Part shown: positions 8,015-17,424 of the stretch, one piece after another | How the letters are laid out: each line of letters begins with the position of its first letter | How positions within the stretch are numbered: the first letter of the stretch is position 1 | Assembly: GCA_020850835.1 (NCBI GenBank) | Contig: JADZDX010000002.1 | Coordinates: forward strand, 1-63,515 | Direction: 5' to 3' | DNA length: 63,515 bases | Source: Fimbriimonadaceae bacterium | Lineage (GTDB): Bacteria; Armatimonadota; Fimbriimonadia; Fimbriimonadales; Fimbriimonadaceae | Made by a program: the position numbers and the translations under genes | Notes under the pieces: model-generated | What the model saw: only the letters and a program-made list of their open reading frames with translations | Told to the model about the DNA's origin: nothing | Databases searched by the model: none

Positions 8015-8313
8015 GGCGATTGGCGGATGTTTTAGGTGAGTCAGTTGGTCGGCGAGAAGTCATGCGGGCCGCACGGGCTCAAATCATGTTCCAGCGGTGG
8101 GAGGAAGCTGTAGGTGACCACCTCGCTAAGAATACTAAACCCGATCGCTTCGAAAAGGGGACGCTTTGGATCGCCACATCAGGGAGTGCGTGGGCTCAAG
8201 AAGCGATGCTCCAAAAGGATGTCATTCTGGAACGCCTGAACAAGATGGCGGGTGAAGAGTTGTTTAGCGATCTTCGCGCTGCAAGAGCCATCAGAAAGGC
8301 CCGAGAGGACTAG
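8011..8313 (+). CDS. DUF721 / DciA-like replicative helicase loader protein
   Basis: A 100-residue DUF721 protein. It contains FQRWEEAVGDHLAKNTKP and FEKGTLWIATSGSAWAQEA, the KH-like core of the family, and ends in a basic helical tail. DciA proteins help load the replicative helicase DnaB in bacteria that lack DnaC or DnaI. The GTG start overlaps the recF stop by four bases, matching the conserved recF-DUF721 neighbourhood. comEC follows after one base. The family call is good; the DciA role is established for relatives rather than shown here. Confidence 0.85.
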   Translation: MRRLADVLGESVGRREVMRAARAQIMFQRWEEAVGDHLAKNTKPDRFEKGTLWIATSGSAWAQEAMLQKDVILERLNKMAGEELFSDLRAARAIRKARED

Positions 8314-8314
8314 C

Positions 8315-9700
8315 TTGAGGCGTGAGCTTGAGGGGAGGCCCCTGATTTGGCTCGCGCTGGCCCTCATGGGTGGCATGGCGTCCCACTTCTATCCGGTTTA
8401 CGCCTTTGTTGGTTTGGGATGCCTGTTGGTAGATCGGCGAGCTGGCCTTTGGGCCATCGGGTTGGGATTCGCGATCCTTGGGGTCATTCTTGGCCCTCGT
8501 CAACCAACCTTGATCGTTGAACGGGGTGATTTTGGCGGGGCCGTTAATGTTGTATCAGCACCGAGGCCGAACCGGAATGGTGAAGGTGCAATTGTTTTGG
8601 CGGGTGGCCAACGATTGGTCATGTTCTACGGTTCAGATCAGCCGGTTTCTTACGGCGATACGCTACTAGTCAAGGGACGCATTCAGCCCCTTTCGCCAAA
8701 GGCCAGGGAGTATTGGCGGCACCAATCCGTATCGGGAGTGTTGATGGTGTCGGACCCAGTAACGCGATACGCGAAGGGTCCACCAATCTTCGAGTGGGGC
8801 CAGAAGATTCGCCGTTCATTTGTCGCTTACACGCAACAGACGCTACAACCCCGCGCCCGAGCCATCGTTCAGTCCGTTTGCTTCAATCATGACGCCGAAC
8901 TCTCGCTGGAGGATCGAGAGGCCCTTGCTAAGAGTGGCATCATTCACATTATTTCAACCAGCGGGATGCACGTGATCTTGGTCGCTGGCTTTCTGTCGCT
9001 GCTCCTCTCGCTTGCGCCAGTTCCGCGATGGTTTCAAGTCGGACTACTGATTCTGGTTCTAATGATTTACGGCGCGGCAGCTAGCTTTCGGCCACCGATG
9101 TTACGCTCCATTGTCATGGCAGGGCTTTGGCAGTCAGCCTACCTGACCAAGCACGAGGCTGATGGGCTTTCCGCAACCGCCGCCAGTGCGATCGTCACGC
9201 TGATCTGCATTCCCACAGCCGTCTTCGATATTGGCTTTCTGCTTTCGTTTGCGGCCATAAGCGCCCTCGTCATGTGGGCACCGACCATTACGCCAAGCGT
9301 GACAACAGCGTTACAATATCTTGCACTTCGAGCTAAGCATTCCGCTTTCGCTTCGGCGGTAGCTAGCTTGGCCACCGTTCCCCTCCTGAGCATGGCCTTC
9401 CGCCAATTTTCGATCGTTGGGGTCGTGGCAAATCTCATTGTGGCGCCGTTCATTCCGCTCATCGTTTGCGGCTCTATCTTGGCTTGGTTAGCGGGAGGGT
9501 CCTTTGGTGAGCTCGTAATGAAGGGATTAGTTGGACCCATCGCCCTCTTCTGCTCAGGTGTGGCCACCTTCATTGGCAACTTACCGTTTGCCGCGATCCA
9601 GACACCCCCGATTCCCGCCTGGGCGGTCATTTGCTCCTATGTATTTGCGGCAATGCTCTGGCGCCCGGTCAAACGCCCAGCAATTGACGCAGCAGCTTGA
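8315..9700 (+). CDS. comEC: ComEC/Rec2-type DNA uptake channel, short form without beta-lactamase domain
   Basis: An inner-membrane protein that carries single-stranded DNA into the cytoplasm during transformation. The 461-residue protein has N-terminal membrane segments, a DUF4131-like soluble part (about 60-170) and the competence core with IIHIISTSGMHVILVAG, followed by many hydrophobic segments. Full ComEC proteins carry a C-terminal metallo-beta-lactamase-like domain and run to about 700-800 residues. Here the frame ends after the membrane core and valS begins on the other strand. The start is TTG 8315 with AGAGG upstream, one base after the DciA-like stop. Its last 32 bases overlap the end of valS. 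Confidence 0.9.
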   Translation: MRRELEGRPLIWLALALMGGMASHFYPVYAFVGLGCLLVDRRAGLWAIGLGFAILGVILGPRQPTLIVERGDFGGAVNVVSAPRPNRNGEGAIVLAGGQRLVMFYGSDQPVSYGDTLLVKGRIQPLSPKAREYWRHQSVSGVLMVSDPVTRYAKGPPIFEWGQKIRRSFVAYTQQTLQPRARAIVQSVCFNHDAELSLEDREALAKSGIIHIISTSGMHVILVAGFLSLLLSLAPVPRWFQVGLLILVLMIYGAAASFRPPMLRSIVMAGLWQSAYLTKHEADGLSATAASAIVTLICIPTAVFDIGFLLSFAAISALVMWAPTITPSVTTALQYLALRAKHSAFASAVASLATVPLLSMAFRQFSIVGVVANLIVAPFIPLIVCGSILAWLAGGSFGELVMKGLVGPIALFCSGVATFIGNLPFAAIQTPPIPAWAVICSYVFAAMLWRPVKRPAIDAAA

Positions 9701-12260
9701 TTTTCTCAAGTCTATCTTGCAGATCCGCCTGCGCAGACTGTTCGCGTTCTACCACCTCCGGCTTAGCGCGCTCGACGAACTGCGGATTACTGAGCCTTTG
9801 GTTTAATTTGCCCAGTTCATCCGAAAACTTGGCTTCATCGAACGTCAGTTTCTTAGTCAACCTGTCTAGATCAATCACTCCTTCGATGGGCAAGTGGACG
9901 TCCACGCCTTCAATGGTGGTGCTGACCGTCCGCATCCCGGCAGGTACGCCTTGAATGATCTCTCCGATCCAGGCCTGAGTTCTGAGGACATCCTCGCCGC
10001 CCTTAAGATCTCCGACAACGTACGCTGTGGCGAGTGCCTTTTTGGGATCGATATCCATATCGGCGCGGAGCGCCCTCACGGCTCGCACAAGGCTAAACCA
10101 GCGCTCAACTGTACTCTCGGTGCTTGGATCGCTCCAATTGCTTGGAATCTGCGGCCATTGATTCGTCATGATAAATGGCACCTTATCTCCAAGAGGCAAG
10201 TGTTGGAAGATCTCCTCAGTAATATGGGGCATGATTGGATGGAGCATGGTAAGGAAGGACTCCATGGACTTGACGAGCACCCAAATCGGGGCCTGCTGTT
10301 GGTCTGGGTTAGTTAGCCTCGACTTACAGACCTCTAGATACCAATCGCACAACTCCGACCAGAAAAACTGATACAAAGCTGAGGCAGCCCGCTGAAAATC
10401 AAAGCCATCATAAGCCTTTCGAACTTCTTGTTCAGTCGAGGCCAGTCGGCTAAGGAGCCACTTGTCAGCGGGTTCAAGGGTAGACGGCTCTTGGATTGGA
10501 CCATCAACATTCATGAGAATGAACCTTGCCGCGTTCCAGATCTTGTTGCAAAGATTTCTTGCGTCATCAACCCGCCGTTCGCTATAGCGAATTTCCTGAT
10601 TAGAGCCAGCTTGGCTAAGCAGTGTATACCGAAGGGCATCAGCGCCAACCCGGCCAATCACTTCCGTTGGGTCGACACCAGTGCCAAGCGACTTACTCAT
10701 TCGACGACCATCTTCAGTCATCACGGTAGCGTGGATACAGACATCTCGGAATGGAATTTCACCAACGAGATCTATGCCCATCATGATCATTCGCGCCACC
10801 CAGAGATAGATAATGTTTCGATCCGTAACTAGGACATCAGTGGGGTAGCGATCTTGATCAAGGTGCTCTGGCCAGCCCTGGGTGGCAAACGGCCATAGGC
10901 CACTACTGAACCAAGTATCCAAAACATCGTCATCTTGTCGGACGATCTCTTGACCACCGGCTTGCACTTGTGCATCTTCTTTGCTAAAAGCTGCAAAAGC
11001 CCGACCTGATTCTGTGTAATAAACTGGAATTCTGTGACCCCACCACAACTGGCGGCTAATGCACCAATCGCGGATACCCGCCATCCAATCCAGATACACT
11101 TTGGTATAGCGTTCCGGCGTAAACTTGATCTTGCCCGATTGCACGGCCTCAATGCCCAGACTGGCCAGCTCGGTCTGTCGAACGAACCACTGTTCGCTAA
11201 GAAGTGGCTCAACTACCTCACCACTTCGCTCGCTGATTATTATCGGTATCTGGTGATCCTCAATTGAAACCAAGAACCCCTTTTCCTCAAGGTCGGCAAC
11301 GATCGCTTTTCGAGCCGCATTACGGTCGAGGCCTCGGTACTTGCACTCAAGGCTCACCTTTGCTCGCTCATCGAGAACAAGTGGCATATCCAGCTCATGG
11401 CGGACGCCAACTTCATAATCGTTAGGGTCATGAGCGGGAGTAATTTTGACTGCTCCAGTTCCGAACTCTGGATCCGGGTAAGAGTCGGCTATCAAGGGAA
11501 TTTCACGACCGACCAGGGGCAGCAAAAGAACCTTACCGATCAAGCCCTCATAGCGTTTGTCCGATGGATTTACAGCAACAGCAACATCGCCAAGCATGGT
11601 TTCCGGGCGTGTTGTGGCCACAGTAACACCCCCGGATCCATCCTTGAACGGATAACGAACATGGTAAAGCTTTCCGCTTATTGTTTTCCGCTCTGTTTCA
11701 ATATCGGACACGCTTGTCTGGAGTACTGGATCCCAGTTAACGACTCGCTTCCCTCGATAGATTAGGCCGCGATTAAACCACTCAATGAAGACTTTTAGAA
11801 CAGCATTTGCATAGTCGTCTCCGAGGGTGAAACAGAGCCGAGACCAGTCAAAGGCGCAGCCAAGCGACCGAAACTGCTGAATGATCGTATCACCGCTTAT
11901 CTGGCGCCACTCCCACACCTTCTCCACAAACTTATCCCTACCCAGGTCCGATGGAGAGATGCCCTGTTGTTTGAGTTGCTTACTAACGACACTTTGTGTC
12001 GCGATACCCGCGTGGTCTTGACCAGGAATAATTAGAACATTGAATCCGCGTAGGCGCTTATATCGCCCAATTACATCCTGAATCGGATAACAGAGGCTAT
12101 GGCCCATATGGAGTGAGCCAGTGATATTTGGTGGCGGTATTGTGATCGTGAAGAGCGGCTTTCGCTCGTCCTTCGAATGTTGAAATAGGCCGGCCGACTC
12201 CCAAGCTTGGTACCACTTAGATTCAACCTGCGAGGCATCATACTTACTCGACAGTTCCAT
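9669..12260 (-). CDS. valS: Valyl-tRNA synthetase
   Basis: Charges tRNA-Val. The 863-residue class I enzyme shows the HIGH signature as PPPNITGSLHMGHS, the KMSKS loop as GRRMSKSLGTG, and a C-terminal coiled-coil arm (LTKKLTFDEAKF onward) typical of ValRS. An editing domain lies between the two catalytic halves. The start ATG follows an AGGAAG. No T-box leader is seen in the 57-base gap upstream, which instead holds the parS-like site and a TACACT hexamer. The 3' end overlaps comEC by 32 bases in convergent orientation. Confidence 0.97.
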   Translation of the reverse strand: MELSSKYDASQVESKWYQAWESAGLFQHSKDERKPLFTITIPPPNITGSLHMGHSLCYPIQDVIGRYKRLRGFNVLIIPGQDHAGIATQSVVSKQLKQQGISPSDLGRDKFVEKVWEWRQISGDTIIQQFRSLGCAFDWSRLCFTLGDDYANAVLKVFIEWFNRGLIYRGKRVVNWDPVLQTSVSDIETERKTISGKLYHVRYPFKDGSGGVTVATTRPETMLGDVAVAVNPSDKRYEGLIGKVLLLPLVGREIPLIADSYPDPEFGTGAVKITPAHDPNDYEVGVRHELDMPLVLDERAKVSLECKYRGLDRNAARKAIVADLEEKGFLVSIEDHQIPIIISERSGEVVEPLLSEQWFVRQTELASLGIEAVQSGKIKFTPERYTKVYLDWMAGIRDWCISRQLWWGHRIPVYYTESGRAFAAFSKEDAQVQAGGQEIVRQDDDVLDTWFSSGLWPFATQGWPEHLDQDRYPTDVLVTDRNIIYLWVARMIMMGIDLVGEIPFRDVCIHATVMTEDGRRMSKSLGTGVDPTEVIGRVGADALRYTLLSQAGSNQEIRYSERRVDDARNLCNKIWNAARFILMNVDGPIQEPSTLEPADKWLLSRLASTEQEVRKAYDGFDFQRAASALYQFFWSELCDWYLEVCKSRLTNPDQQQAPIWVLVKSMESFLTMLHPIMPHITEEIFQHLPLGDKVPFIMTNQWPQIPSNWSDPSTESTVERWFSLVRAVRALRADMDIDPKKALATAYVVGDLKGGEDVLRTQAWIGEIIQGVPAGMRTVSTTIEGVDVHLPIEGVIDLDRLTKKLTFDEAKFSDELGKLNQRLSNPQFVERAKPEVVEREQSAQADLQDRLEKIKLLRQLLGV

Positions 12261-12301
12261 GGATCACATCGCTTCCTGTTCTGAAGCTAGCTCAGTGTAC
12301 C

Positions 12302-12317
12302 TGTTCCACGTGGAACA
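12302..12317. promoter_or_regulatory. parS-like ParB-binding site
   Basis: The 16-mer TGTTCCACGTGGAACA is a perfect palindrome. It matches the widely conserved bacterial parS sequence (TGTTNCACGTGAAACA and the symmetric form known from pseudomonads). ParB binds such sites to segregate the replication origin region, and they cluster near oriC. It fills the space between the ABC gene stop codon and the valS promoter. I find no second copy in this window. Identity rests on exact sequence; ParB binding is inferred. Confidence 0.82.
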
Positions 12318-13307
12318 TCAGGCTGGCGGCCCTTCGGCGAATAGGTTGCGAATTACCTCGTCTATAGAGACCTCTTCGATAGATATGTCCACTACAGGAA
12401 GGGCAGCGAGGACCGCCGCGGTAACTTGGGATATCTCACTTCGACTCACACCGATGACAACGCTTTGGTCTTCAGTATTGTGAAGGTCGCCGTACTTAGC
12501 TAGGTCCGCTGCAGGTACCTCATCGGAGAGGTGGAGGCGAAGCATGCGTTTATCACTGTAGCGACGCATGAGGGAATCAAGGGTGCCATCAAAGATGATG
12601 GTGCCATGATCAATGACGATAACCCGGTCGCAAAGCTCCTGGACATCTTGCATATAATGGCTTGTCAAGATCATCGTTGAGCCCTCCGCTTGGTTCACCT
12701 CCTTCAGGAAGTCACGGATGCGCTTCTGGGAAATGAGATCAAGGCCGATCGTGGGCTCATCAAGAAAGATCACCCTCGGCCCATAAAGGAGAGCCGCAAC
12801 GAGTTCACACTTCATTCGCTCACCAAGGGACATCTTCCTCACCTGGGTGTTGACCTTGTCTGAAATCTGCAGATCAGACAGGAGGCGTTCGAGCCGTCTA
12901 TCAAAGTCGGCCTTTGGTACGCCGTACAGCTCTCGCAGGACAATAAACGAGTCCCAGGCAGGCAGGTCCCACCAGAGCTGGTTCTTGTTGCCCATGACCA
13001 GAGCGATCTGGCGGAGAAGTTCGGGCTTGCGATCAAATGGCCGATAGCCGAGAACACTAGCTTCGCCGGAAGTCGGATGCAGTATTCCTGTCAGCATCTT
13101 TAAGGTCGTCGTCTTCCCGGCACCATTCGGGCCGAGAAATCCAACGAGTTCCCCTGGCGCGATGTCAAAGGAGACCCCCTTCACTGCTTCCATGTGCGAC
13201 TTCTGACGGCTGATCAGGGCTCGGAGCGAGCCAGCAATTCCTGGCTGCTTTTTGACCGATGAGAATGTCTTACTCAGACCCTTCACCGAGATCACTGGAT
13301 CGCTCAT
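12318..13307 (-). CDS. ABC transporter ATP-binding protein (ABC-2 exporter type)
   Basis: The 329-residue ATPase of an export system. It has Walker A GPNGAGKTTTLKML, Q-loop region MGNKNQLWWD, signature SLGERMKCELVAAL, Walker B VIFLDEPTIGLDL and the switch histidine in LTSHYMQD. The MGNKNQLWWD segment and the N-terminal insertion (KKQPGIAGSLRALISRQK) are typical of the NatA/daunorubicin-type subgroup that pairs with ABC-2 permeases. No permease gene is next to it, so the partner must be elsewhere. ATG 13307 is preferred over an in-frame TTG at 13316 because TATCCT lies eight bases before it. Confidence 0.92.
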   Translation of the reverse strand: MSDPVISVKGLSKTFSSVKKQPGIAGSLRALISRQKSHMEAVKGVSFDIAPGELVGFLGPNGAGKTTTLKMLTGILHPTSGEASVLGYRPFDRKPELLRQIALVMGNKNQLWWDLPAWDSFIVLRELYGVPKADFDRRLERLLSDLQISDKVNTQVRKMSLGERMKCELVAALLYGPRVIFLDEPTIGLDLISQKRIRDFLKEVNQAEGSTMILTSHYMQDVQELCDRVIVIDHGTIIFDGTLDSLMRRYSDKRMLRLHLSDEVPAADLAKYGDLHNTEDQSVVIGVSRSEISQVTAAVLAALPVVDISIEEVSIDEVIRNLFAEGPPA

Positions 13308-13322
13308 AGGGCGCAAGGATAC

Positions 13323-14126
13323 CTAGCGGTAAAAGAGGATGAGAGCAGCAATGGGCAGCGCGGGGAGCAGGATAGAATCAAGCCGATCCAACAGGCCGCC
13401 GTGCCCGGGCATTATCCAACCGCTATCCTTGGCATCGAATACGCGCTTGATCGCGCTCTCTAGAAGGTCACCATACTGCCCCAGAACTCCCCCAACGAGC
13501 CCAATTAGAATGCCTTGGCGCCAATTGATTCCGATCGAAGGCGCAAGTGCACAGGAGACCGCGACGCAGCCGCTCAAATTTGCCGCCGCTCCCTCCCAGG
13601 TTTTCTTTGGTGAGATCGTTGGCCATAGTGGCCGCCGCCCTAGGCGCTTCCCAACAAGGATCGCAAGCGTGTCGCCCGCCCATATAGGCACGAGCGCCAT
13701 CAGCAGCGGATTGGGCCACCATAGGGCCATGCGCGTCTTCGGCACGGAATAGTGCAAGAGCACTAACCCCAATACCGGGGCCATGATCCAAACGATCCCA
13801 GGCACGATGATTCTCCGCTTCTCGCCCCTAGTTAACTCTGCCCAAATCCAGAGGAGGGCAAGGGCCAGCATGGCGCCGAGAGCCCAGACGATTCGTTCAC
13901 GGTGATCCCTATAGAGGCCCTGCAAGCCCCAAGCCGTCAATGCAAAGAGAGCGGCGCATAGGTAGGGAATCCAAGTCCGGCGAGCATAGATAATCCACGC
14001 CAACTCATCGCATGCTAAAAAAATACACGCAATGCTCAGCGCGAAAATGGGTAGCGAGTTCGTGGCAAAGACAAGGGCCAGAACAATCGGGGCGGCAACC
14101 AGGGCGGTGATGATCCGTTGCTTCAT
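13323..14126 (-). CDS. cdsA: Phosphatidate cytidylyltransferase (CDP-diglyceride synthase)
   Basis: Makes CDP-diacylglycerol from phosphatidic acid and CTP at the inner membrane, the branch point of phospholipid synthesis. The 267-residue protein has about seven hydrophobic segments. It also has the family signature near the C-terminus, KKTWEGAAANLSG and later DLLESAIKRVFDAKDSG followed by PGHGGLLDRLDS. Length is normal. A TACTAT hexamer 11 bases before the ATG may be its own -10. The ABC gene follows downstream after 15 bases. Confidence 0.95.
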   Translation of the reverse strand: MKQRIITALVAAPIVLALVFATNSLPIFALSIACIFLACDELAWIIYARRTWIPYLCAALFALTAWGLQGLYRDHRERIVWALGAMLALALLWIWAELTRGEKRRIIVPGIVWIMAPVLGLVLLHYSVPKTRMALWWPNPLLMALVPIWAGDTLAILVGKRLGRRPLWPTISPKKTWEGAAANLSGCVAVSCALAPSIGINWRQGILIGLVGGVLGQYGDLLESAIKRVFDAKDSGWIMPGHGGLLDRLDSILLPALPIAALILFYR

Positions 14127-14193
14127 GGCTGACAGGGATAGTATGCCCGACTCAAGCAGCCGGACAAGCTACTTCCCAACGAAGGCCGGCGTT

Positions 14194-15129
14194 CTAGTTG
14201 ACGGTGATCGTGGCGCTCGATGTCGTGTATGGCTTCTTGAGTCCGTAAATGTCGGAAATCGTCACGCTTACACTGTAAGTGCCCGGCTTTCGGAAACGGT
14301 AGGCAATATTCTGTCCCTCAAATGTGAACTCCGGTTCGCTTGCACTCTTGATTTTCCAGGTGTACTTGAGAATGCTTGCACCAGCCTGCCCCGTAGCCGA
14401 GAGGTTTACCGCTGAACCGCTACCGATATTCATATCGCCGACAAGAAGCTCACCGTAAATTGGAGTTGCATCATTTAGGATTCGAACTTCGCCAATGTAA
14501 ACCGAGCCGGGGGCATTCGCCGACACGGCTAATGCACTTACCTGCTGGTTGGTGCGCTCAAAGCCGGAGATGGCTCGCAGGGGAGTCCCAACCCTAATCC
14601 AGCCTTTGTCATTAGCGGCGCTTGTTGAAAGGGCTAGATAGGCCTCGCTCTTCTTGCCGTCACTGGTCGAAATAATGATGCGGAGCTGATCAATGGCCCC
14701 TGGCGCCACAGTCGCGGTTGCCTGAGCTCCTCCTCCTCCGCCAGCCGATGATCTGCCACCTCCCTCTCGACCATCCCCGCCCACCGGGCTTGCTCCTCCA
14801 CCGCCCATTGTAGTGCTAGAACTTGCAACATGAACAGCAAGAATGAGTAAGTTATTGGGATCTTGGAATGCGCTAGAGAGGCTCACAGGGTTGGCGTAGG
14901 ACATGATTCCCCCCTGAAAGAAATTGCGCGTGGAAACTCGAATGCTTGTCGTTCCCTCGTATGCTGCCTCATCGGTCTCAGCGATCGTCCCACTTCCCCA
15001 GCCTGTGAGCGTGATGCCTTGATCCTTCACCGTCCGACTTGGCGAATAGATGCTGGCTGGAGCTTGAGCTATCGCATAAGCGATCAAGCCAAGGAAGGAC
15101 AGTGTGAAAACTTTGTGCATTGCTTGCAT
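14194..15129 (-). CDS. Secreted protein with Gly-rich linker and C-terminal PKD-like domain
   Basis: A 311-residue exported protein. It starts with a signal peptide (KVFTLSFLGLIAYAIAQA) and has a beta-rich N-terminal half. Around 110-140 is a low-complexity Gly/Ser insert (GGGGASPVGGDGREGGG and GGGGG). The last 90 residues look like a PKD/Ig-type module (GSAVNLSATGQAGASILKYTW, GTYSVSVTISD). It probably sits outside the inner membrane and binds carbohydrate or protein. No catalytic motif is seen. ATG 15129 or 15120 could be the start. It lies between cdsA and ymdB with a gap on each side, so its unit is uncertain. Confidence 0.75.
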   Translation of the reverse strand: MQAMHKVFTLSFLGLIAYAIAQAPASIYSPSRTVKDQGITLTGWGSGTIAETDEAAYEGTTSIRVSTRNFFQGGIMSYANPVSLSSAFQDPNNLLILAVHVASSSTTMGGGGASPVGGDGREGGGRSSAGGGGGAQATATVAPGAIDQLRIIISTSDGKKSEAYLALSTSAANDKGWIRVGTPLRAISGFERTNQQVSALAVSANAPGSVYIGEVRILNDATPIYGELLVGDMNIGSGSAVNLSATGQAGASILKYTWKIKSASEPEFTFEGQNIAYRFRKPGTYSVSVTISDIYGLKKPYTTSSATITVN

Positions 15130-15146
15130 TACACCCCTATTTACGA

Positions 15147-15917
15147 CTAAGTTGCAAACCGGATACGTTCGATATCAGTTGCGAGGTGGGTCTTAGCATC
15201 CACGGCAATGCATGCACCATGGACTACTCCAGGGCCATTGGCAACCTCAAACTTGGCGGGCATGCCAGTCACGAACCTCCTGACTACGATCGATCGGTCC
15301 ATACCAATGACACCATTGTGTGGGCCACTCATACCGACGTCAGTAATATAGGCCGTGCCTTCGGGAAGGATCTGCTCATCGGCGGTTTGAACATGAGTAT
15401 GAGTTCCGACGATTGCTGTGGCACGGCCATCCACGTGCCATCCGAAGGCGATCTTCTCACTGGTTGCCTCGCCGTGAAAGTCAATGAGGCAAGGAAGTGG
15501 TCCAAGCAGAGTGTCAATCATGCGGAAAGGATCGTCGTGTGGATCCATGAAGACACGACCACTCATGTTAATCACGGTGAGCGTAATGCCCTCCTGCGTA
15601 ATCGTCATCAGCCCCCTGCCGGGAGAGCCCGGGCTCATGTTTGCCGGGCGGATGATGCGGTCGCTGGATTCGAGATACGGATAGATATCGCGCTTGTTGA
15701 GGGCGTGATTGCCGAGTGTGATGCCGTCAGCACCCCAGGCAAGGAGTTCGTCCGCGATCTTGGGCGTAATGCCATGGCCAGCAGCAGCATTTTCGCCATT
15801 GATGATGGTGAATAGAGGCTTGTAGGTGTCCTTCAGGCTTGGTAAGGCATGTTGAACGGCCCGGCGGCCCGGCTCGCCCATCACGTCGCCTAGAAAGAGG
15901 ATTCGGTATTCGGTCAT
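15147..15917 (-). CDS. YmdB-family metallophosphoesterase (TIGR00282)
   Basis: A 256-residue binuclear metallophosphoesterase. The motifs are ILFLGDVMGEPGR near the start, IINGENAAAGHGI, ITLGNHALNK, DFHGEATSEK, VGTHTHVQTAD and YITDVGMSGP, the conserved set of the YmdB group. Bacillus YmdB hydrolyses 2',3'-cyclic nucleotides and affects biofilm and RNA turnover; the substrate here is inferred. It overlaps the recX stop by four bases (ATGA), so recA-recX-ymdB is one unit. Confidence 0.93.
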   Translation of the reverse strand: MTEYRILFLGDVMGEPGRRAVQHALPSLKDTYKPLFTIINGENAAAGHGITPKIADELLAWGADGITLGNHALNKRDIYPYLESSDRIIRPANMSPGSPGRGLMTITQEGITLTVINMSGRVFMDPHDDPFRMIDTLLGPLPCLIDFHGEATSEKIAFGWHVDGRATAIVGTHTHVQTADEQILPEGTAYITDVGMSGPHNGVIGMDRSIVVRRFVTGMPAKFEVANGPGVVHGACIAVDAKTHLATDIERIRFAT

Positions 15918-16360
15918 TGGTCGTAAACGCCTTCGATGGCCTGCTCTACCGTTTCAGGTCGGAAGCCTCGCGAACCAAGATACCGCGCCGCCTGCACCGC
16001 GTTCTTGCCGGCCTGGCTTAGTGTTAGAGCAAGTTGCTTCGCCCGGTCAAGCTCGTCGCCGTCGGCCAAGTAGACCTCGGCCAAATGTTCGGCATCGGAC
16101 TCGTCGACACCCTTTCGGACTAGATCAGCGATAATGCGCAAGCGCCCATTCGCGGGAGATTCGGAGCTCCTTCTGGCCCAGCGTTCGCTTACCTTGGCAT
16201 CATTGAGAAGGCCAAGCTCCTCTAAACGAGCAAGCGCTTGGTCCGCTTCGGGCTCGGTGAACCCAAGGCGGAGCAGGCGCTCGCGAAGGTTGATTGAGAG
16301 TTGGTCGGAGCGACCGAGGATCCGAAATGCTTCGGACAGAGGGTCGCTCCGTTGCCTCAT
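15914..16360 (-). CDS. recX: Regulatory protein RecX
   Basis: Binds RecA filaments and modulates recombination. The 148-residue protein consists of three-helix repeats: [37 protein letters not shown] and a C-terminal [19 protein letters not shown], which match the RecX tandem-repeat pattern. It is encoded directly after recA with a four-base ATGA overlap, the classical arrangement, and before ymdB with another ATGA overlap. Confidence 0.92.
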   Translation of the reverse strand: MRQRSDPLSEAFRILGRSDQLSINLRERLLRLGFTEPEADQALARLEELGLLNDAKVSERWARRSSESPANGRLRIIADLVRKGVDESDAEHLAEVYLADGDELDRAKQLALTLSQAGKNAVQAARYLGSRGFRPETVEQAIEGVYDQ

Positions 16361-17424
16361 TCGTCGTCGCCTGGCTCTTCTTCGTCGTCCGGCATTTCGA
16401 CTGCCGCGGTCACGCGTTCGCTGGCGAACATAGCCCGCACGGTCTTGTCAATCTCCTGGAAGACAGCTGGATTGGACTCGAGAAATGCCTTGGCATTGTC
16501 GCGGCCTTGGCCTAATCGCGTGTCGTTGTAGTTATAGAACGTGCCGCTCTTCGTGACAACGTTACGCAGAACCGCGTTGTCAAGCAGGTCGCCACTCTTA
16601 CTGATGCCTTTGCCGAAGATCATGTCGAACTCGGCGTTCTTGAACGGAGGCGCGACCTTGTTCTTCACGATCTTCACTTTCGTGCGCGAGCCGATTTGGT
16701 CGGTGCCGATCTTGATGGCCTCACCCTTTCGGACTTCGAGACGAACACTCGCCCAGAATTTCAGAGCACGACCGCCGGGGGTGGTTTCGGGATTGCCGTA
16801 CATCACGCCGATCTTCTCGCGAAGCTGGTTGATGAAGATACAAATGGTTTTGGACTTGTTGACGCTGCCGCCGAGCTTTCGCAGGGCCTGGCTCATCATT
16901 CGGGCTTGGAGGCCAACGTGCGAGTCGCCCATTTCGCCTTCGATTTCGGCCTTCGGCACGAGGGCCGCAACCGAGTCGAGCACGACCACGTCTACCGAGC
17001 CGGAGCGCACGATCGCGTCCATGATCTCCAGCGCCTCTTCGCCATTGCTGGGCTGGCTCACGTAAAGCTTCTCGACGTCCACGCCCAGGGTCCGAGCGTA
17101 TTCGATGTCGAGTGCGTGCTCGGCGTCTACATAAAGCACGAGCCCGCCGGACTTCTGCGCTTCAGCCACGATATGCAGCGCGATGGTGGTCTTACCGCTC
17201 GATTCACCGCCGTAAATCTCGACAATCCGCCCCTTGGGCACGCCGCCAATTCCGAGCGCCATATCCAGGCTCATCGAACCTGTAGAGATCGCATCGATCT
17301 GCTCCCTCTCGCCCGCACCGAGGCGTATGACCGCGCCCTTGCCAAAGGCCTTTTCAATCTGGCTCAGCGCACCGGTAAGATTGCGCTCGCGGTCATCGAT
17401 TGTCGGAAGTTTATCTGTAGGCAT
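16357..17424 (-). CDS. recA: Recombinase A
   Basis: The strand-exchange ATPase of homologous recombination and trigger of the SOS response. The 355-residue protein has Walker [10 protein letters not shown], the DNA-binding loop segment around [18 protein letters not shown], and [21 protein letters not shown]. The acidic C-terminal tail ends [10 protein letters not shown]. The ATG is preceded by a weak ribosome site. A TAGACT hexamer lies 20 bases before it. I see no LexA-type GAAC-N4-GTTC box in the 205-base gap upstream. Confidence 0.98.
   Translation of the reverse strand: MPTDKLPTIDDRERNLTGALSQIEKAFGKGAVIRLGAGEREQIDAISTGSMSLDMALGIGGVPKGRIVEIYGGESSGKTTIALHIVAEAQKSGGLVLYVDAEHALDIEYARTLGVDVEKLYVSQPSNGEEALEIMDAIVRSGSVDVVVLDSVAALVPKAEIEGEMGDSHVGLQARMMSQALRKLGGSVNKSKTICIFINQLREKIGVMYGNPETTPGGRALKFWASVRLEVRKGEAIKIGTDQIGSRTKVKIVKNKVAPPFKNAEFDMIFGKGISKSGDLLDNAVLRNVVTKSGTFYNYNDTRLGQGRDNAKAFLESNPAVFQEIDKTVRAMFASERVTAAVEMPDDEEEPGDDE

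Noticed and set aside
15120-15815. 231-codon open frame opposite the ymdB gene
   Set aside because: Antisense shadow of the well-supported metallophosphoesterase; no family features.
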